Source: Phyllobacterium phragmitis (GTDB lineage Bacteria > Pseudomonadota > Alphaproteobacteria > Rhizobiales > Rhizobiaceae). From it: a DNA stretch of 64,000 bases. Both the position numbers and the translations under genes were made by a program. A model generated the notes under the pieces. The model was not told the origin of the DNA and made no database searches. It saw only the letters and a program-made list of their open reading frames with translations. Of the stretch, positions 1 to 7,476 are shown one piece after another (positions within the stretch are counted from its first letter, which is position 1; every line of letters starts with the position of its first letter). The DNA is taken from NCBI RefSeq assembly GCF_002980495.1, contig NZ_PVBR01000020.1, positions 1 through 64,000 on the forward strand, read 5' to 3'.

Positions 1-25
1 CGATGAACTTCAGCCGTTCATCCAT
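1..25 (-). CDS. IS481-type transposase, N-terminal 8 codons only (runs off window)
   Basis: On the minus strand an ATG at 25-23 opens the peptide MDERLKFI, preceded by a good ribosome-binding site (GGAAGGAG, about 7 bases upstream). This opening is typical of IS481-family DDE transposases, which usually begin MDERL(K/R)F followed by a helix-turn-helix. Only the first eight codons lie in the window, so the family call rests on this short N-terminus plus the terminal-repeat-like sequence at 70-180. The element would extend leftwards out of the window. The gene to its right (182-811) is truncated exactly where the element ends. Confidence 0.55.
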
Positions 26-69
26 AAGGCTACACTCCTTCCACGGCACTCCGCGATCCTCCGCAAAGC

Positions 70-180
70 GCCAATTGTGTAACCTATGTGTCCGCAATGA
101 ACTGTGACCCATGTCTCGGGTAGGTCACGGGTCCATTCCATCTCTCCGCAATAAAATGTCACCCAGCTCTCGGGAAGGGC
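70..180. mobile_element. Right end of an IS481-like element with repeated terminal motif
   Basis: Between the transposase start and the truncated SDR gene lie three related blocks: one around 75-92 containing TGTAACCTATGTGTCC, one at 91-123 and one at 145-177. The last two are imperfect direct repeats (ccgcaatgaactgtgaccc versus ccgcaataaaatgtcaccc, each followed by a (g/c)tctcggg(t/a)agg motif). Repeated TGTSACCYATGTCTC-type motifs are characteristic of IS481-family termini. The boundary with host DNA is best placed at 178-181, where homology to SDR proteins begins. Confidence 0.5.
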
Positions 181-181
181 A

Positions 182-811
182 ATGGCAACGCCGTTCGGTT
201 GGACAGTTGACGGCTTCGAAGTTCAGTTCGGGACGAACTATCTTGGTCATTTTGCCTTGATCACTCGGATAGAGCCGCTGCTCGCCGATAACGGGCGCCT
301 GGTGGTGCTGTCGTCCCAAGCTCATCGCGTCACCGATATCGACCTGGACGATCCGAATTTCGAGCAACAGGCATATGACCCATTTGTCGCCTATGGCCGA
401 TCGGAGACGGCCACTTCTCTCTTCGCAGTAGAATTCGACCAGCGGCATCGCGATCGCGGCATCCGAGCCGCCTCGGTGATGCCTGGGAATAGCATCACTG
501 ATCTCCCTCGTCATTTCTCGCAGGAGGGCTTGCAAGGCCTTTTCGAGACCGTTGGCAAAGCACGCGCCGAAGCGGGTCTCTCGCCAGCCGAGCTGAAAGA
601 AATCCCGCAGGCAGCCGCAACGTCGGTCTGGGCCGCGGTCGTGGCTAACAAAGACGAGATCGGCGGACACTATCTCGAGGATTGCGCGGTCGCGCCGATC
701 GATGACACGCCCAACCCGTTCGCCGACGGCGTAAGATCGTATGCGCTCGACATTGACAGGGCCAAGCAGCTTTGGGCGAAAAGCGAGGAATTGATCAGCG
801 CTGCGTCGTAA
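182..811 (+). pseudogene. SDR-family oxidoreductase, N-terminally truncated
   Basis: The 209-residue reading frame matches the middle and C-terminal part of classical short-chain dehydrogenases of the retinol-dehydrogenase/WW-oxidoreductase type. It starts at the segment that normally follows the NNAG motif (MATPFG...DGFEVQFGTNYLGHF) and contains the strand with VVLSSQAH. The N-terminal Rossmann TGxxxGIG cofactor motif is absent. The catalytic YxxxK region reads YGRSETATSLFA, so the usual YxxSK lysine is not present. Codons in frame upstream of 182 belong to the IS-like end, so the first part was probably removed by transposition. It is likely non-functional, although a shortened protein could still be translated from the ATG at 182. 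Confidence 0.75.
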
Positions 812-928
812 AGGTTATCGCGTACACCTGATGGTCGACGACGGAGGCTCATTGCGCATTCCGGCAGGTTCATTGTAGATAGCGGGTTCGCTGTCCTCTT
901 CTTCGGCAGTTCAATAGCGGGTCGCGTC

Positions 929-1921
929 ATGACTACCCTCCAGCAGGTTGCTTCCCGCGCTGGCTGTTCGCTCGCAACAGCCTCGCGAGTCTTGAACGGA
1001 ACAGGATCGGTGAGCGATGAGATGGTTCGGAAAGTCCGGCGCGCCGCAGCCGAGGTGGGCTATCGTTCGGCGGCGGGAACGTCGGGCTTGTCAAAGCGGC
1101 GGCCGGTCATCGGCGTTCTCGTTCCGAGCATCACCAATCCGGTGTTTGCAGCGTCCCTGAATGGTATCCAGAACCGTATGCTGATTGCCGGTCATGGCGT
1201 TCTGATCGCCCAGTCGGACTATGATCCGGCGCGCGAGGTGGATGCGGTCGCTTCCCTTCTCAATCAGCAACCCACGGGGCTCATCCTTACGGTGTGCGAT
1301 GCCCAGAACAGCAAGGTGCTGTCGCAGGATCTCCCGCCTGCGGTTCTGCTTGGCAATCCGGCGACCCAACGTTCGCCCGCAGCCGTATGTGCTGACAATC
1401 GCCAGGCTGGCCGCGACATCACCGAACATCTCTTGGCCTGCGGCCATCGGCGCATCCTGTTCGTCTCCGGCTATTTCACGGCTTCAGACCGCGCAAGGCT
1501 ACGCTACGCCGGATATCGCGACGCGATGGAAGTGGCGCAGGTGGCTGCGCTTGAAGCCGTGCAGGTTCCTTTTGTCGATGAATTCGAAACGCTGGATCTC
1601 TCGGCGACTCTTTCGCATTTCGTGCCTTCGGCCATCATCGCCTCCAACGATCTTCTGGCGCTTTGCGTCATCGCGGCGGTCAGGCGTCATGGGCTGTCGG
1701 TGCCCAACGATATCTCGGTCTCCGGGTTTGACGGCATCGCTATCGGCCTTTTGACCGAGCCGGTCCTGACAACCGTGGAGATGCCGGATGCGACCATGGG
1801 GACGGCGGCTGCGTCGCTGCTCCTCGATATGGCGGAAAATGCCGCCGTGCCGCGGCAATTGCAGGTCGCGCACCGGCTGCGTCAGGGCGGTACGGTGCGC
1901 AATATCACGCAAGAGCAGTGA
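929..1921 (+). CDS. LacI-family transcriptional regulator
   Basis: 330 residues, the usual length for LacI/GalR regulators. The N-terminus (TLQQVASRAGCSLATASRVLNG, residues 3-24) is the LacI helix-turn-helix with its hinge helix, followed by a periplasmic-binding-protein-like sensor domain beginning near residue 60 (VIGVLVPSITNPVFA). ASND and DISVSGFDG near residues 240-265 are family hallmarks. The gene converges on a sugar/glycerol-phosphate-type ABC operon (1977-7002) across a shared terminator. It is therefore the most plausible regulator of that operon; the ligand is unknown. The start is the first ATG with the conserved HTH; no strong Shine-Dalgarno precedes it. Confidence 0.9.
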   Translation: MTTLQQVASRAGCSLATASRVLNGTGSVSDEMVRKVRRAAAEVGYRSAAGTSGLSKRRPVIGVLVPSITNPVFAASLNGIQNRMLIAGHGVLIAQSDYDPAREVDAVASLLNQQPTGLILTVCDAQNSKVLSQDLPPAVLLGNPATQRSPAAVCADNRQAGRDITEHLLACGHRRILFVSGYFTASDRARLRYAGYRDAMEVAQVAALEAVQVPFVDEFETLDLSATLSHFVPSAIIASNDLLALCVIAAVRRHGLSVPNDISVSGFDGIAIGLLTEPVLTTVEMPDATMGTAAASLLLDMAENAAVPRQLQVAHRLRQGGTVRNITQEQ

Positions 1922-1933
1922 TCGTCGTGTAAA

Positions 1934-1962
1934 AGCGGCCGCCACGGGGTGAGGCGGCCGCT
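1934..1962. terminator. Bidirectional hairpin between lacI-type gene and ABC operon
   Basis: AGCGGCCGCC (1934-1943) is perfectly complementary to GGCGGCCGCT (1953-1962) with a 9-base loop. It lies between the convergent stop codons at 1921 and 1977. No strong U-tract is visible on either side, so the termination efficiency is uncertain. Confidence 0.65.
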
Positions 1963-1976
1963 GAATTCAAGTCCGT

Positions 1977-3242
1977 TTAGTTGCGCGGCAGCAGTCTTTT
2001 GACATCGGCGGCTGCGTCGTTCAGCGCTTCTTCGGGTGTTGCGGTCTGCTCGACGATGCGCGACAGGTTCTCGACGATGGTCTGGGTGACCCTTACGCCA
2101 TTGCTGCCCGGAAACGCATACCACGGGATCATGCGCGGCATTTGCTCGAGACCGGCGCGAAACAGCGGGTTCTCCTTGTAGAATGTGCCGAGATATTCCG
2201 GCGAGGCGGCGGCCAGTTCATTGTTGGGAACATAGCCGGTGCCGGGAACGACGACCGAGGCGCCATAAGGCCCGGCGGCGAACTTGGCGAATTTCCATGC
2301 GGCGGCCTGCTTGTCCGCGTCCCTGGTCAGAATGACAACGGCATTGCCGCCGGTCGGCAGCTTGCCGTTGACCGGGTCGATCAGCGGGATGGAGGCTGTG
2401 CGCAGATCGAATTTGGTGCCGACATTCTTGATGGTATTGCGTAGCGCGCCGGTCGTCTGGAAGGTGAAGCCGATCTTGCCAGCCACGAAGGCCTGTTCAC
2501 CGGCCTGCTTGGTCAGGACCGGAAGACCGCCTTCCCTAACCATGCGGTCGAGGACCTCGACGGCCTTCTGGCCTTGTGGACCATTGAAGGTCACCTTGCT
2601 CTCGTCTTCGCTCAGCATGGTACCGCCGGCGCCGAACAGCAGCGCGGAGAACATCCAGTCATCGGCTTGCCAGCGGAAATCGATGCCTTCATTGCCATTG
2701 CCGAGCGCCTTGATCCGGCCCCCAAGCGCGATCACCTCGTCCCATGTCTTCGGCGGAACGTCCGGATTGCCGCCGGCGGCGCGCACCAGATCGGCGTTGT
2801 AATACATGATCGGATTGGATGTGGCGAAGGCGAGGCCCACCTGCTTGCCATTGACCTGGGCGAGCTTCAGGATGTTGTCGGAAAAGCCCTGCGCGGCCAT
2901 GTCGCCATCGTTAGCGACCAGTGGCCCGAGATCGACAGGGATATCGCGCTCGTTCAGCATGCGCAGGCGGTTGAGGCCGATGAAGGTGACATCGGGCATT
3001 TCCGATGTGCCGGCCTGGCGCATGATCGTCTGGATACCTTCTTCATAGGTCGCCGACGGGTTGGCGAACTGGATCTTGATGTCAGGATTTTCTTCCATGA
3101 ACTTCTTCGAGATCGTGTCCATCACGTCCTTGAAGAAGCCGGGCATGGGATAGTGCACGGTCAGGGTCGTTTCGGCATGGGCCGGGATCGACATGGCAAC
3201 CGACATTGCGGCGGCGGTGAGGGCCTGCTTGATATGTTTCAT
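1977..3242 (-). CDS. ABC transporter substrate-binding protein (UgpB/sugar type)
   Basis: 421 residues from the ATG at 3242, which has an AAGGAAACC ribosome-binding site. The frame stays open upstream but lacks a signal sequence there. The N-terminus MKHIKQALTAAAMSVAMS...AHA is a clear Sec signal peptide, and the mature protein opens with TTLTVHYPM and contains NPDIKIQF. This is the family 1 extracellular solute-binding fold (UgpB/MalE-like). It is the last gene of the operon metallophosphoesterase-ATPase-permease-permease-binding protein. UgpB relatives bind glycerol-3-phosphate or glycerophosphodiesters; others bind sugars. The linked phosphoesterase makes a phosphodiester or phospho-sugar ligand possible but unproven. 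Confidence 0.9.
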   Translation of the reverse strand: MKHIKQALTAAAMSVAMSIPAHAETTLTVHYPMPGFFKDVMDTISKKFMEENPDIKIQFANPSATYEEGIQTIMRQAGTSEMPDVTFIGLNRLRMLNERDIPVDLGPLVANDGDMAAQGFSDNILKLAQVNGKQVGLAFATSNPIMYYNADLVRAAGGNPDVPPKTWDEVIALGGRIKALGNGNEGIDFRWQADDWMFSALLFGAGGTMLSEDESKVTFNGPQGQKAVEVLDRMVREGGLPVLTKQAGEQAFVAGKIGFTFQTTGALRNTIKNVGTKFDLRTASIPLIDPVNGKLPTGGNAVVILTRDADKQAAAWKFAKFAAGPYGASVVVPGTGYVPNNELAAASPEYLGTFYKENPLFRAGLEQMPRMIPWYAFPGSNGVRVTQTIVENLSRIVEQTATPEEALNDAAADVKRLLPRN

Positions 3243-3274
3243 CGCATGGTTTCCTTGAGTTGCGTTACGACCGG

Positions 3275-4108
3275 TCAGCCTTTGAGACCGGTCATGGTGA
3301 TGCCCTCGACGAAGCGCTTCTGCGCGAGCAGGAATGCAATGACGAGGGGAAGGGTGATGATGAGCGTGGCGGCCATCAGCGCGCCGTAGTCGTCGCCGGC
3401 CTCGGCTGCCCGGAAAAACAGCAGGCCGAGGGGCGGCGTCGCATAGGACTGGTTGGTGACGACAATCAGCGGCCAGAACAGGTCGTTCCAGTGCGCAACC
3501 ACGGAAAAGATGGCGAACGCTGTGACTGCCGGCCAGGCATTGGGCACGATGACGCGGGCGACGATGCCGGCTTCCGACATGCCATCGAGGCGGGCGGCAT
3601 GGATCAAATCGTCGGGCATGGCACGGAAGAATTGCAGGAACAGGAAGATGCCGAACACCGAGATCGAGAATGGCGCGACCAGCACCGCATAGCTGTTGAG
3701 AAGCGCCAGCTTGTCGAACGCGACATAAAGCGGCAGGGCTGTTGCGTGGATCGGGACCAGCAGGCCGAGCATGACCACGGCCATCAGAATGCGCGCAGCA
3801 GCGAATTTCAGCTTGGCCATGGCATAGGCGCAAGGCACCGCCACCACCACCTGCAGCACAAGGATCAAGCCACAGACGATCACCCCGTTCAGCAGCAGGT
3901 TCGGCATCGACACCCGTGTCAGGGCCTTGGTGAAATTGGCCATGTAGGCGAAGTGCTGCGGGATCAGCGACAGCGAGGCGGAAAAGATGTCGCTCTGGTC
4001 CTTGCCGGCGGTCGAAATCATGAAGATGTAGGGCGCGAGAAACATCAGCGCGCCGAGGATGAGCAGCGTGAGACGGAAAACGCGTCCGAATGTCCAGGAC
4101 TGGGTCAT
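3275..4108 (-). CDS. ABC transporter permease (MalG/UgpE type)
   Basis: 277 residues with about six membrane helices; the first covers residues 10-30 (FRLTLLILGALMFLAPYIFM). The cytoplasmic EAA loop appears as DDLIHAARLDGMSEAGI (about residues 167-183), which docks the ATPase. It is the carbohydrate-uptake type 1 inner-membrane subunit that pairs with the permease at 4105-5019; the two overlap by ATGA, indicating translational coupling. Substrate as for the binding protein. Confidence 0.92.
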   Translation of the reverse strand: MTQSWTFGRVFRLTLLILGALMFLAPYIFMISTAGKDQSDIFSASLSLIPQHFAYMANFTKALTRVSMPNLLLNGVIVCGLILVLQVVVAVPCAYAMAKLKFAAARILMAVVMLGLLVPIHATALPLYVAFDKLALLNSYAVLVAPFSISVFGIFLFLQFFRAMPDDLIHAARLDGMSEAGIVARVIVPNAWPAVTAFAIFSVVAHWNDLFWPLIVVTNQSYATPPLGLLFFRAAEAGDDYGALMAATLIITLPLVIAFLLAQKRFVEGITMTGLKG

Positions 4109-5019
4109 GAGTAGTGCACCTGTCGGTCGAGGAAGCGATACTGGAGGACCATCAGGACGACGAGAATGGCGAGAAACACCACGGTCATTGCCGAGGCATA
4201 GCCGACCTTGAGATAAACGAAGCCTTCCTGGTAGATGGTGAACAGCAGCATTTCCGATGCCTTGTTCGGCCCGCCCTCGGTCAGGGTCTTCACCGTTTCG
4301 AACACCTTGACCGAATTGATGACGCTGATCGTGGTGACGAAAAGCGTGGTCGGTCCGAGCATCGGCCAGGTCACGAGGCGGAAGCGGTCGATGGCGGATT
4401 GCGCCCCGTCTATTTCGGCCGCCGAATATAATTCACGCGGGATCGCGGTGAGACCCGCCATGAACAGAACCATGTTGAAGCCGACGGACTGCCAGATGCC
4501 GATGATCGAAAGGCCATAGAGCACCGTGCTCGAAGCTCCGAGCCAGTTCGGGCCTGGAATGCCGAACAGGGCGAGAAAGCTGTTGAGGGGGCCGATGCTC
4601 GGATGGAAGAGATATTGCCAGACCGTCGCCATGGCGACGAGCAGCGAGGCGACGGGCAGGAAATACACGGTGCGGAAAAAATCGCGCCCGCGCGGTTCGG
4701 ATTCGATCAGCAGGGCGATGCCGAGGCCAAGCGCGATCGATATCGGCGTGACGATCGCCGTATAGACGGTGGTGTTCCACAATGAACGGCGGAAGGTCCG
4801 GTCGCTGATAAGGTCGGCATAGTTTTCGAGGCCGACAAAACGAAAGCTGCCATAGCCGAGCTCGAAATCGGTGAAGCCGAGGACGATCACGGCGATGGTG
4901 GGAAGCACGATGAAGAGAAGCATCAGCACGATTGCCGGCGAGGCGAGCAGCCACGCTATCCGCGCTTCGCGCCAGGCCGCTGTTTCAATCGCTGAAACGG
5001 GGAGGGCGACATCAGACAT
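4105..5019 (-). CDS. ABC transporter permease (MalF/UgpA type)
   Basis: 304 residues from the ATG at 5019 (MSDVALPVS), which overlaps the end of the ATPase gene by 8 bases. An upstream in-frame start would overlap the ATPase gene further and lacks support. There is an N-terminal helix near residues 25-45 (WLLASPAIVLMLLFIVLPT), then a long periplasmic stretch and five more helices. The EAA loop is visible as RELYSAAEIDGAQSAIDRF. It forms the heterodimeric channel with the MalG-like subunit encoded next. Confidence 0.92.
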   Translation of the reverse strand: MSDVALPVSAIETAAWREARIAWLLASPAIVLMLLFIVLPTIAVIVLGFTDFELGYGSFRFVGLENYADLISDRTFRRSLWNTTVYTAIVTPISIALGLGIALLIESEPRGRDFFRTVYFLPVASLLVAMATVWQYLFHPSIGPLNSFLALFGIPGPNWLGASSTVLYGLSIIGIWQSVGFNMVLFMAGLTAIPRELYSAAEIDGAQSAIDRFRLVTWPMLGPTTLFVTTISVINSVKVFETVKTLTEGGPNKASEMLLFTIYQEGFVYLKVGYASAMTVVFLAILVVLMVLQYRFLDRQVHYS

Positions 5020-6169
5020 GAGCGATCTCCCGCACAGCGGCGGTGACACGCGCGGAAGGAAGTCGCTGACCATCCTCGGCAAAAAGCATTATCCGCGCGG
5101 CGTCGAGATTGAGGTCGATTGGCTGTCCGGCAATCAATCCGCGCGCCTCGAGCGGCGTGACCTTGGCGAGCACGGTTTCGCCGATGACGGCGAGTTTGGC
5201 GAAGACGATGACTTCAGAGCCCAAAAACTCCAGCCGTTCGACCCGGGCCGCCAGCATGCCTTGCCCTTGCGCGCGAAGCTGCACAAACTCCGGACGGATG
5301 CCGAGCGTGACGTTTGCGCCGCCGTGGCCTTCTGACGCGAGACGCAGCGTGCCGAACTGTACGATGCCTTGAGCATCTCGGACTGTCGGCAGCAAGTTGA
5401 TACGTGGCTGGCCGATGAAACGCGCGACTTCGACATGGCTCGGATCGTCGTAGATCACTTGTGGCGCGGCGATCTGGAGCAGATTGCCGCCGATCATCAC
5501 GGCCACCCGGTCAGCCATCGACAGCGCTTCGGATTGATCGTGGGTGACGTAGAGCGTCGGTACGCCGGCGCGGCGATGCAGTTCAACGATCTCGCCACGG
5601 GCATGGACACGCAAATTGGCGTCGAGATTGGAAAGGGGCTCGTCCATGAGGAAGACGCTCGGATCGCGCACCATGGCGCGGGCGAGTGCTACGCGCTGGC
5701 GTTGGCCGCCGGACATCTGGCCCGGCTTGCGGTCAAGCAGATGGTCGATCTTCAGCGACACGGCCATGGCCGCCACCTGTCGCTGGATATCGGCGCAAAT
5801 CTGGCGCTGGCCCGGCAGCATCGGACCGATGAAGGGCAGCCGTTGCGCGCTGCTCAGCTTGCGCATGGCAAGCGGCACGGCGATGTTCTGGCCGGCGGTC
5901 AGATGCGGGTAGAGCGCATAGGATTGAAACACCATGGCGACGTTGCGGTCTGCGGCTCTCAATTGTGACACTTCGCGACCGCCGATATGGATTTCTCCGC
6001 TATCGGCATGGTCGAGCCCGGCGACGATGCGCAGCAGCGTGCTCTTGCCGCAGCCGGAAGGGCCGACGAGCGCGATGAATTCGCCCGCCTCGGCCTCCAG
6101 CGAAACGCCTTTCAATATCGCGTTTCCGGCAAAGGACTTCCGGATATCGCTCAGCGCAAAGACGCTCAT
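5012..6169 (-). CDS. ABC transporter ATP-binding protein (UgpC/MalK type)
   Basis: 385 residues. Walker A is GPSGCGKST (36-44), the signature is MSGGQRQR (152-159) and Walker B is FLMDE (173-177). A C-terminal TOBE/OB domain follows after about residue 240, as in MalK/UgpC. An extra segment at about 106-122 (SSAQRLPFIGPMLPGQR) is inserted between the Q-loop region and the signature and is longer than in typical MalK. It overlaps the phosphoesterase gene upstream by ATGA and the permease downstream by 8 bases, so the whole cassette is translationally coupled. Confidence 0.93.
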   Translation of the reverse strand: MSVFALSDIRKSFAGNAILKGVSLEAEAGEFIALVGPSGCGKSTLLRIVAGLDHADSGEIHIGGREVSQLRAADRNVAMVFQSYALYPHLTAGQNIAVPLAMRKLSSAQRLPFIGPMLPGQRQICADIQRQVAAMAVSLKIDHLLDRKPGQMSGGQRQRVALARAMVRDPSVFLMDEPLSNLDANLRVHARGEIVELHRRAGVPTLYVTHDQSEALSMADRVAVMIGGNLLQIAAPQVIYDDPSHVEVARFIGQPRINLLPTVRDAQGIVQFGTLRLASEGHGGANVTLGIRPEFVQLRAQGQGMLAARVERLEFLGSEVIVFAKLAVIGETVLAKVTPLEARGLIAGQPIDLNLDAARIMLFAEDGQRLPSARVTAAVREIAHV

Positions 6170-7002
6170 TGCGCCGCCTCCGTCACCGGATCGGGAGCGG
6201 AGTGCGGATAGACCTCGTGAATTACTTCATCGATAAAATATGGCGTCAGCACGGGTAGGGAGACGATCTCGCTCGAGACGTCATCGCCAAGCATGTGGAT
6301 GACTGCGCCGACAATCCGTTCGCCGGGCATCTCGCGCTCCAGCGTGTCGATGATGAAGGCAGATGACGGTCCCCAGACGAGCGCGGTTTTCTCAAACGAT
6401 CCTTTCCAGGCCCAATGCAGATGCCCGCTGGCAAAAAGCGCCACGTCGTGGGCGGCGAGCAGATCGTAGAGGCGCTGGCGCGGCACCGGATGGATGCCCC
6501 AGTAACCGGTATCGCCTTCACGCGGCTCATCGATGAAAAGCGGCTTGTGGGTGAAGATCGCCACGCGCCGGCCATCGCGCGCCGCCAGCACATCCGCCAG
6601 CCAGGCAAACTGCGTCTCTTCTTCAGCGTCGCCATAGCCGAACAGCAGGCTGTTCAGCCCGACAAGCCGCCAGTTGCCGTGGTCCGACACCCAGTAATCC
6701 TGCCCGACCATGCGCCGCCAGCGTTCCAGCCGGGTCATATCCACCTCCTGATACGAGCCCGGAAAATGGCCGATATCATGGTTTCCCGGCACGAGCAGCA
6801 TCGGGACGGGAAGCTGGCGCATCAGTTCCATCGAGAAGGCGATATCGTCCTCGTAATCGGCGCCATCGATGGTGAGGTCGCCGGTATGGATCACAAGGTC
6901 CGCATCCGTTTGGGCGATCCAGGCGGCAAGCGGCTCCCAATTTGCGTTGAAATGCATCTTGTCGGGGCTGAGATGGGTGTCGGTGATCTGGACGATCTTC
7001 AT
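6166..7002 (-). CDS. Metallophosphoesterase (calcineurin-like, CpdA/GpdQ-like)
   Basis: 278 residues from the ATG at 7002 (GGAG about 8 bases upstream). All class motifs are visible: DTHLS (8-12), GDLTIDG (41-47), GNHDIGH (72-78) and ASGHLH near residue 190. Such enzymes cleave phosphomono- or phosphodiesters with a binuclear metal centre. It carries no signal peptide, so it should act on a substrate already imported to the cytoplasm. As first gene of an ABC operon, it probably hydrolyses the imported compound (for example a glycerophosphodiester), but cyclic nucleotide phosphodiesterase activity cannot be excluded. Confidence 0.88.
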   Translation of the reverse strand: MKIVQITDTHLSPDKMHFNANWEPLAAWIAQTDADLVIHTGDLTIDGADYEDDIAFSMELMRQLPVPMLLVPGNHDIGHFPGSYQEVDMTRLERWRRMVGQDYWVSDHGNWRLVGLNSLLFGYGDAEEETQFAWLADVLAARDGRRVAIFTHKPLFIDEPREGDTGYWGIHPVPRQRLYDLLAAHDVALFASGHLHWAWKGSFEKTALVWGPSSAFIIDTLEREMPGERIVGAVIHMLGDDVSSEIVSLPVLTPYFIDEVIHEVYPHSAPDPVTEAAQ

Positions 7003-7339
7003 GCTGCGTTCTCCGCATCGGCATATTGCAACCGTGCCAGAGATGATCCGGCACTTTCGCAGCCTCTGTAGAGCCCGCATATGTCAGGCGATTGTCCCGT
7101 GTTTTCAGATGGATTTCAGGTTTGTCACATAGCCGTTAAACATGGGGGATTCCGGCAGTGCTGAACTGTCCGGAGGAAGCGGTTCCAAGAAGGACGGGCG
7201 AGAATTCAAAGAACTTGTGCCCGGGCGTGTCCCGGCCGGGGGGCATTTCGGCGAGGGAAGACGGCCTGATCGGCAATAACTGGCCAAGCTGCGTCGGTCG
7301 AGAACCCCCTGCCTCCTTCCCGATCTCTTCTAACGCGCG
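7003..7339. other. Intergenic region upstream of the phosphoesterase-ABC operon
   Basis: No convincing gene is seen here; short frames lack coding character. The part next to 7002 must hold the promoter of the minus-strand operon. I could not identify a clear LacI-type palindromic operator by eye. The right part grades into the IS110 transposase remnant. Confidence 0.4.
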
Positions 7340-7476
7340 GAAGCGGCCGTCACGCTCGTTGCGGAGATCGGCGATCTGCTCGCTTCGACAGCCCGAAGCA
7401 ACTGGTGGCCTGGCTGGGCCTCGTGCCGGCCGAGCATTCCAGCGGAACGCGGACGAGGCGCGGCTTGCGGCCGTTA
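7340..7476 (+). pseudogene. IS110-family transposase remnant, frameshifted
   Basis: Translation gives VTLVAEIGDL (from about 7348), and then, after a shift in frame near 7378, RFDSPKQLVAWLGLVPAEHS followed by SG. This is the conserved Transposase_20 segment of IS110-family (DEDD) transposases, normally continuous. The fragment runs directly into the stop codon of the FAD oxidase gene at 7474 and lacks the rest of the transposase and any recognisable IS ends. It marks an old insertion and deletion event at the left edge of the next catabolic cluster. Confidence 0.8.

Noticed and set aside
3243-3833. Upstream in-frame extension of the UgpB-like binding protein
   Set aside because: The extension lies antiphase within the permease gene, and a signal peptide with ribosome-binding site at 3242 fixes the start.
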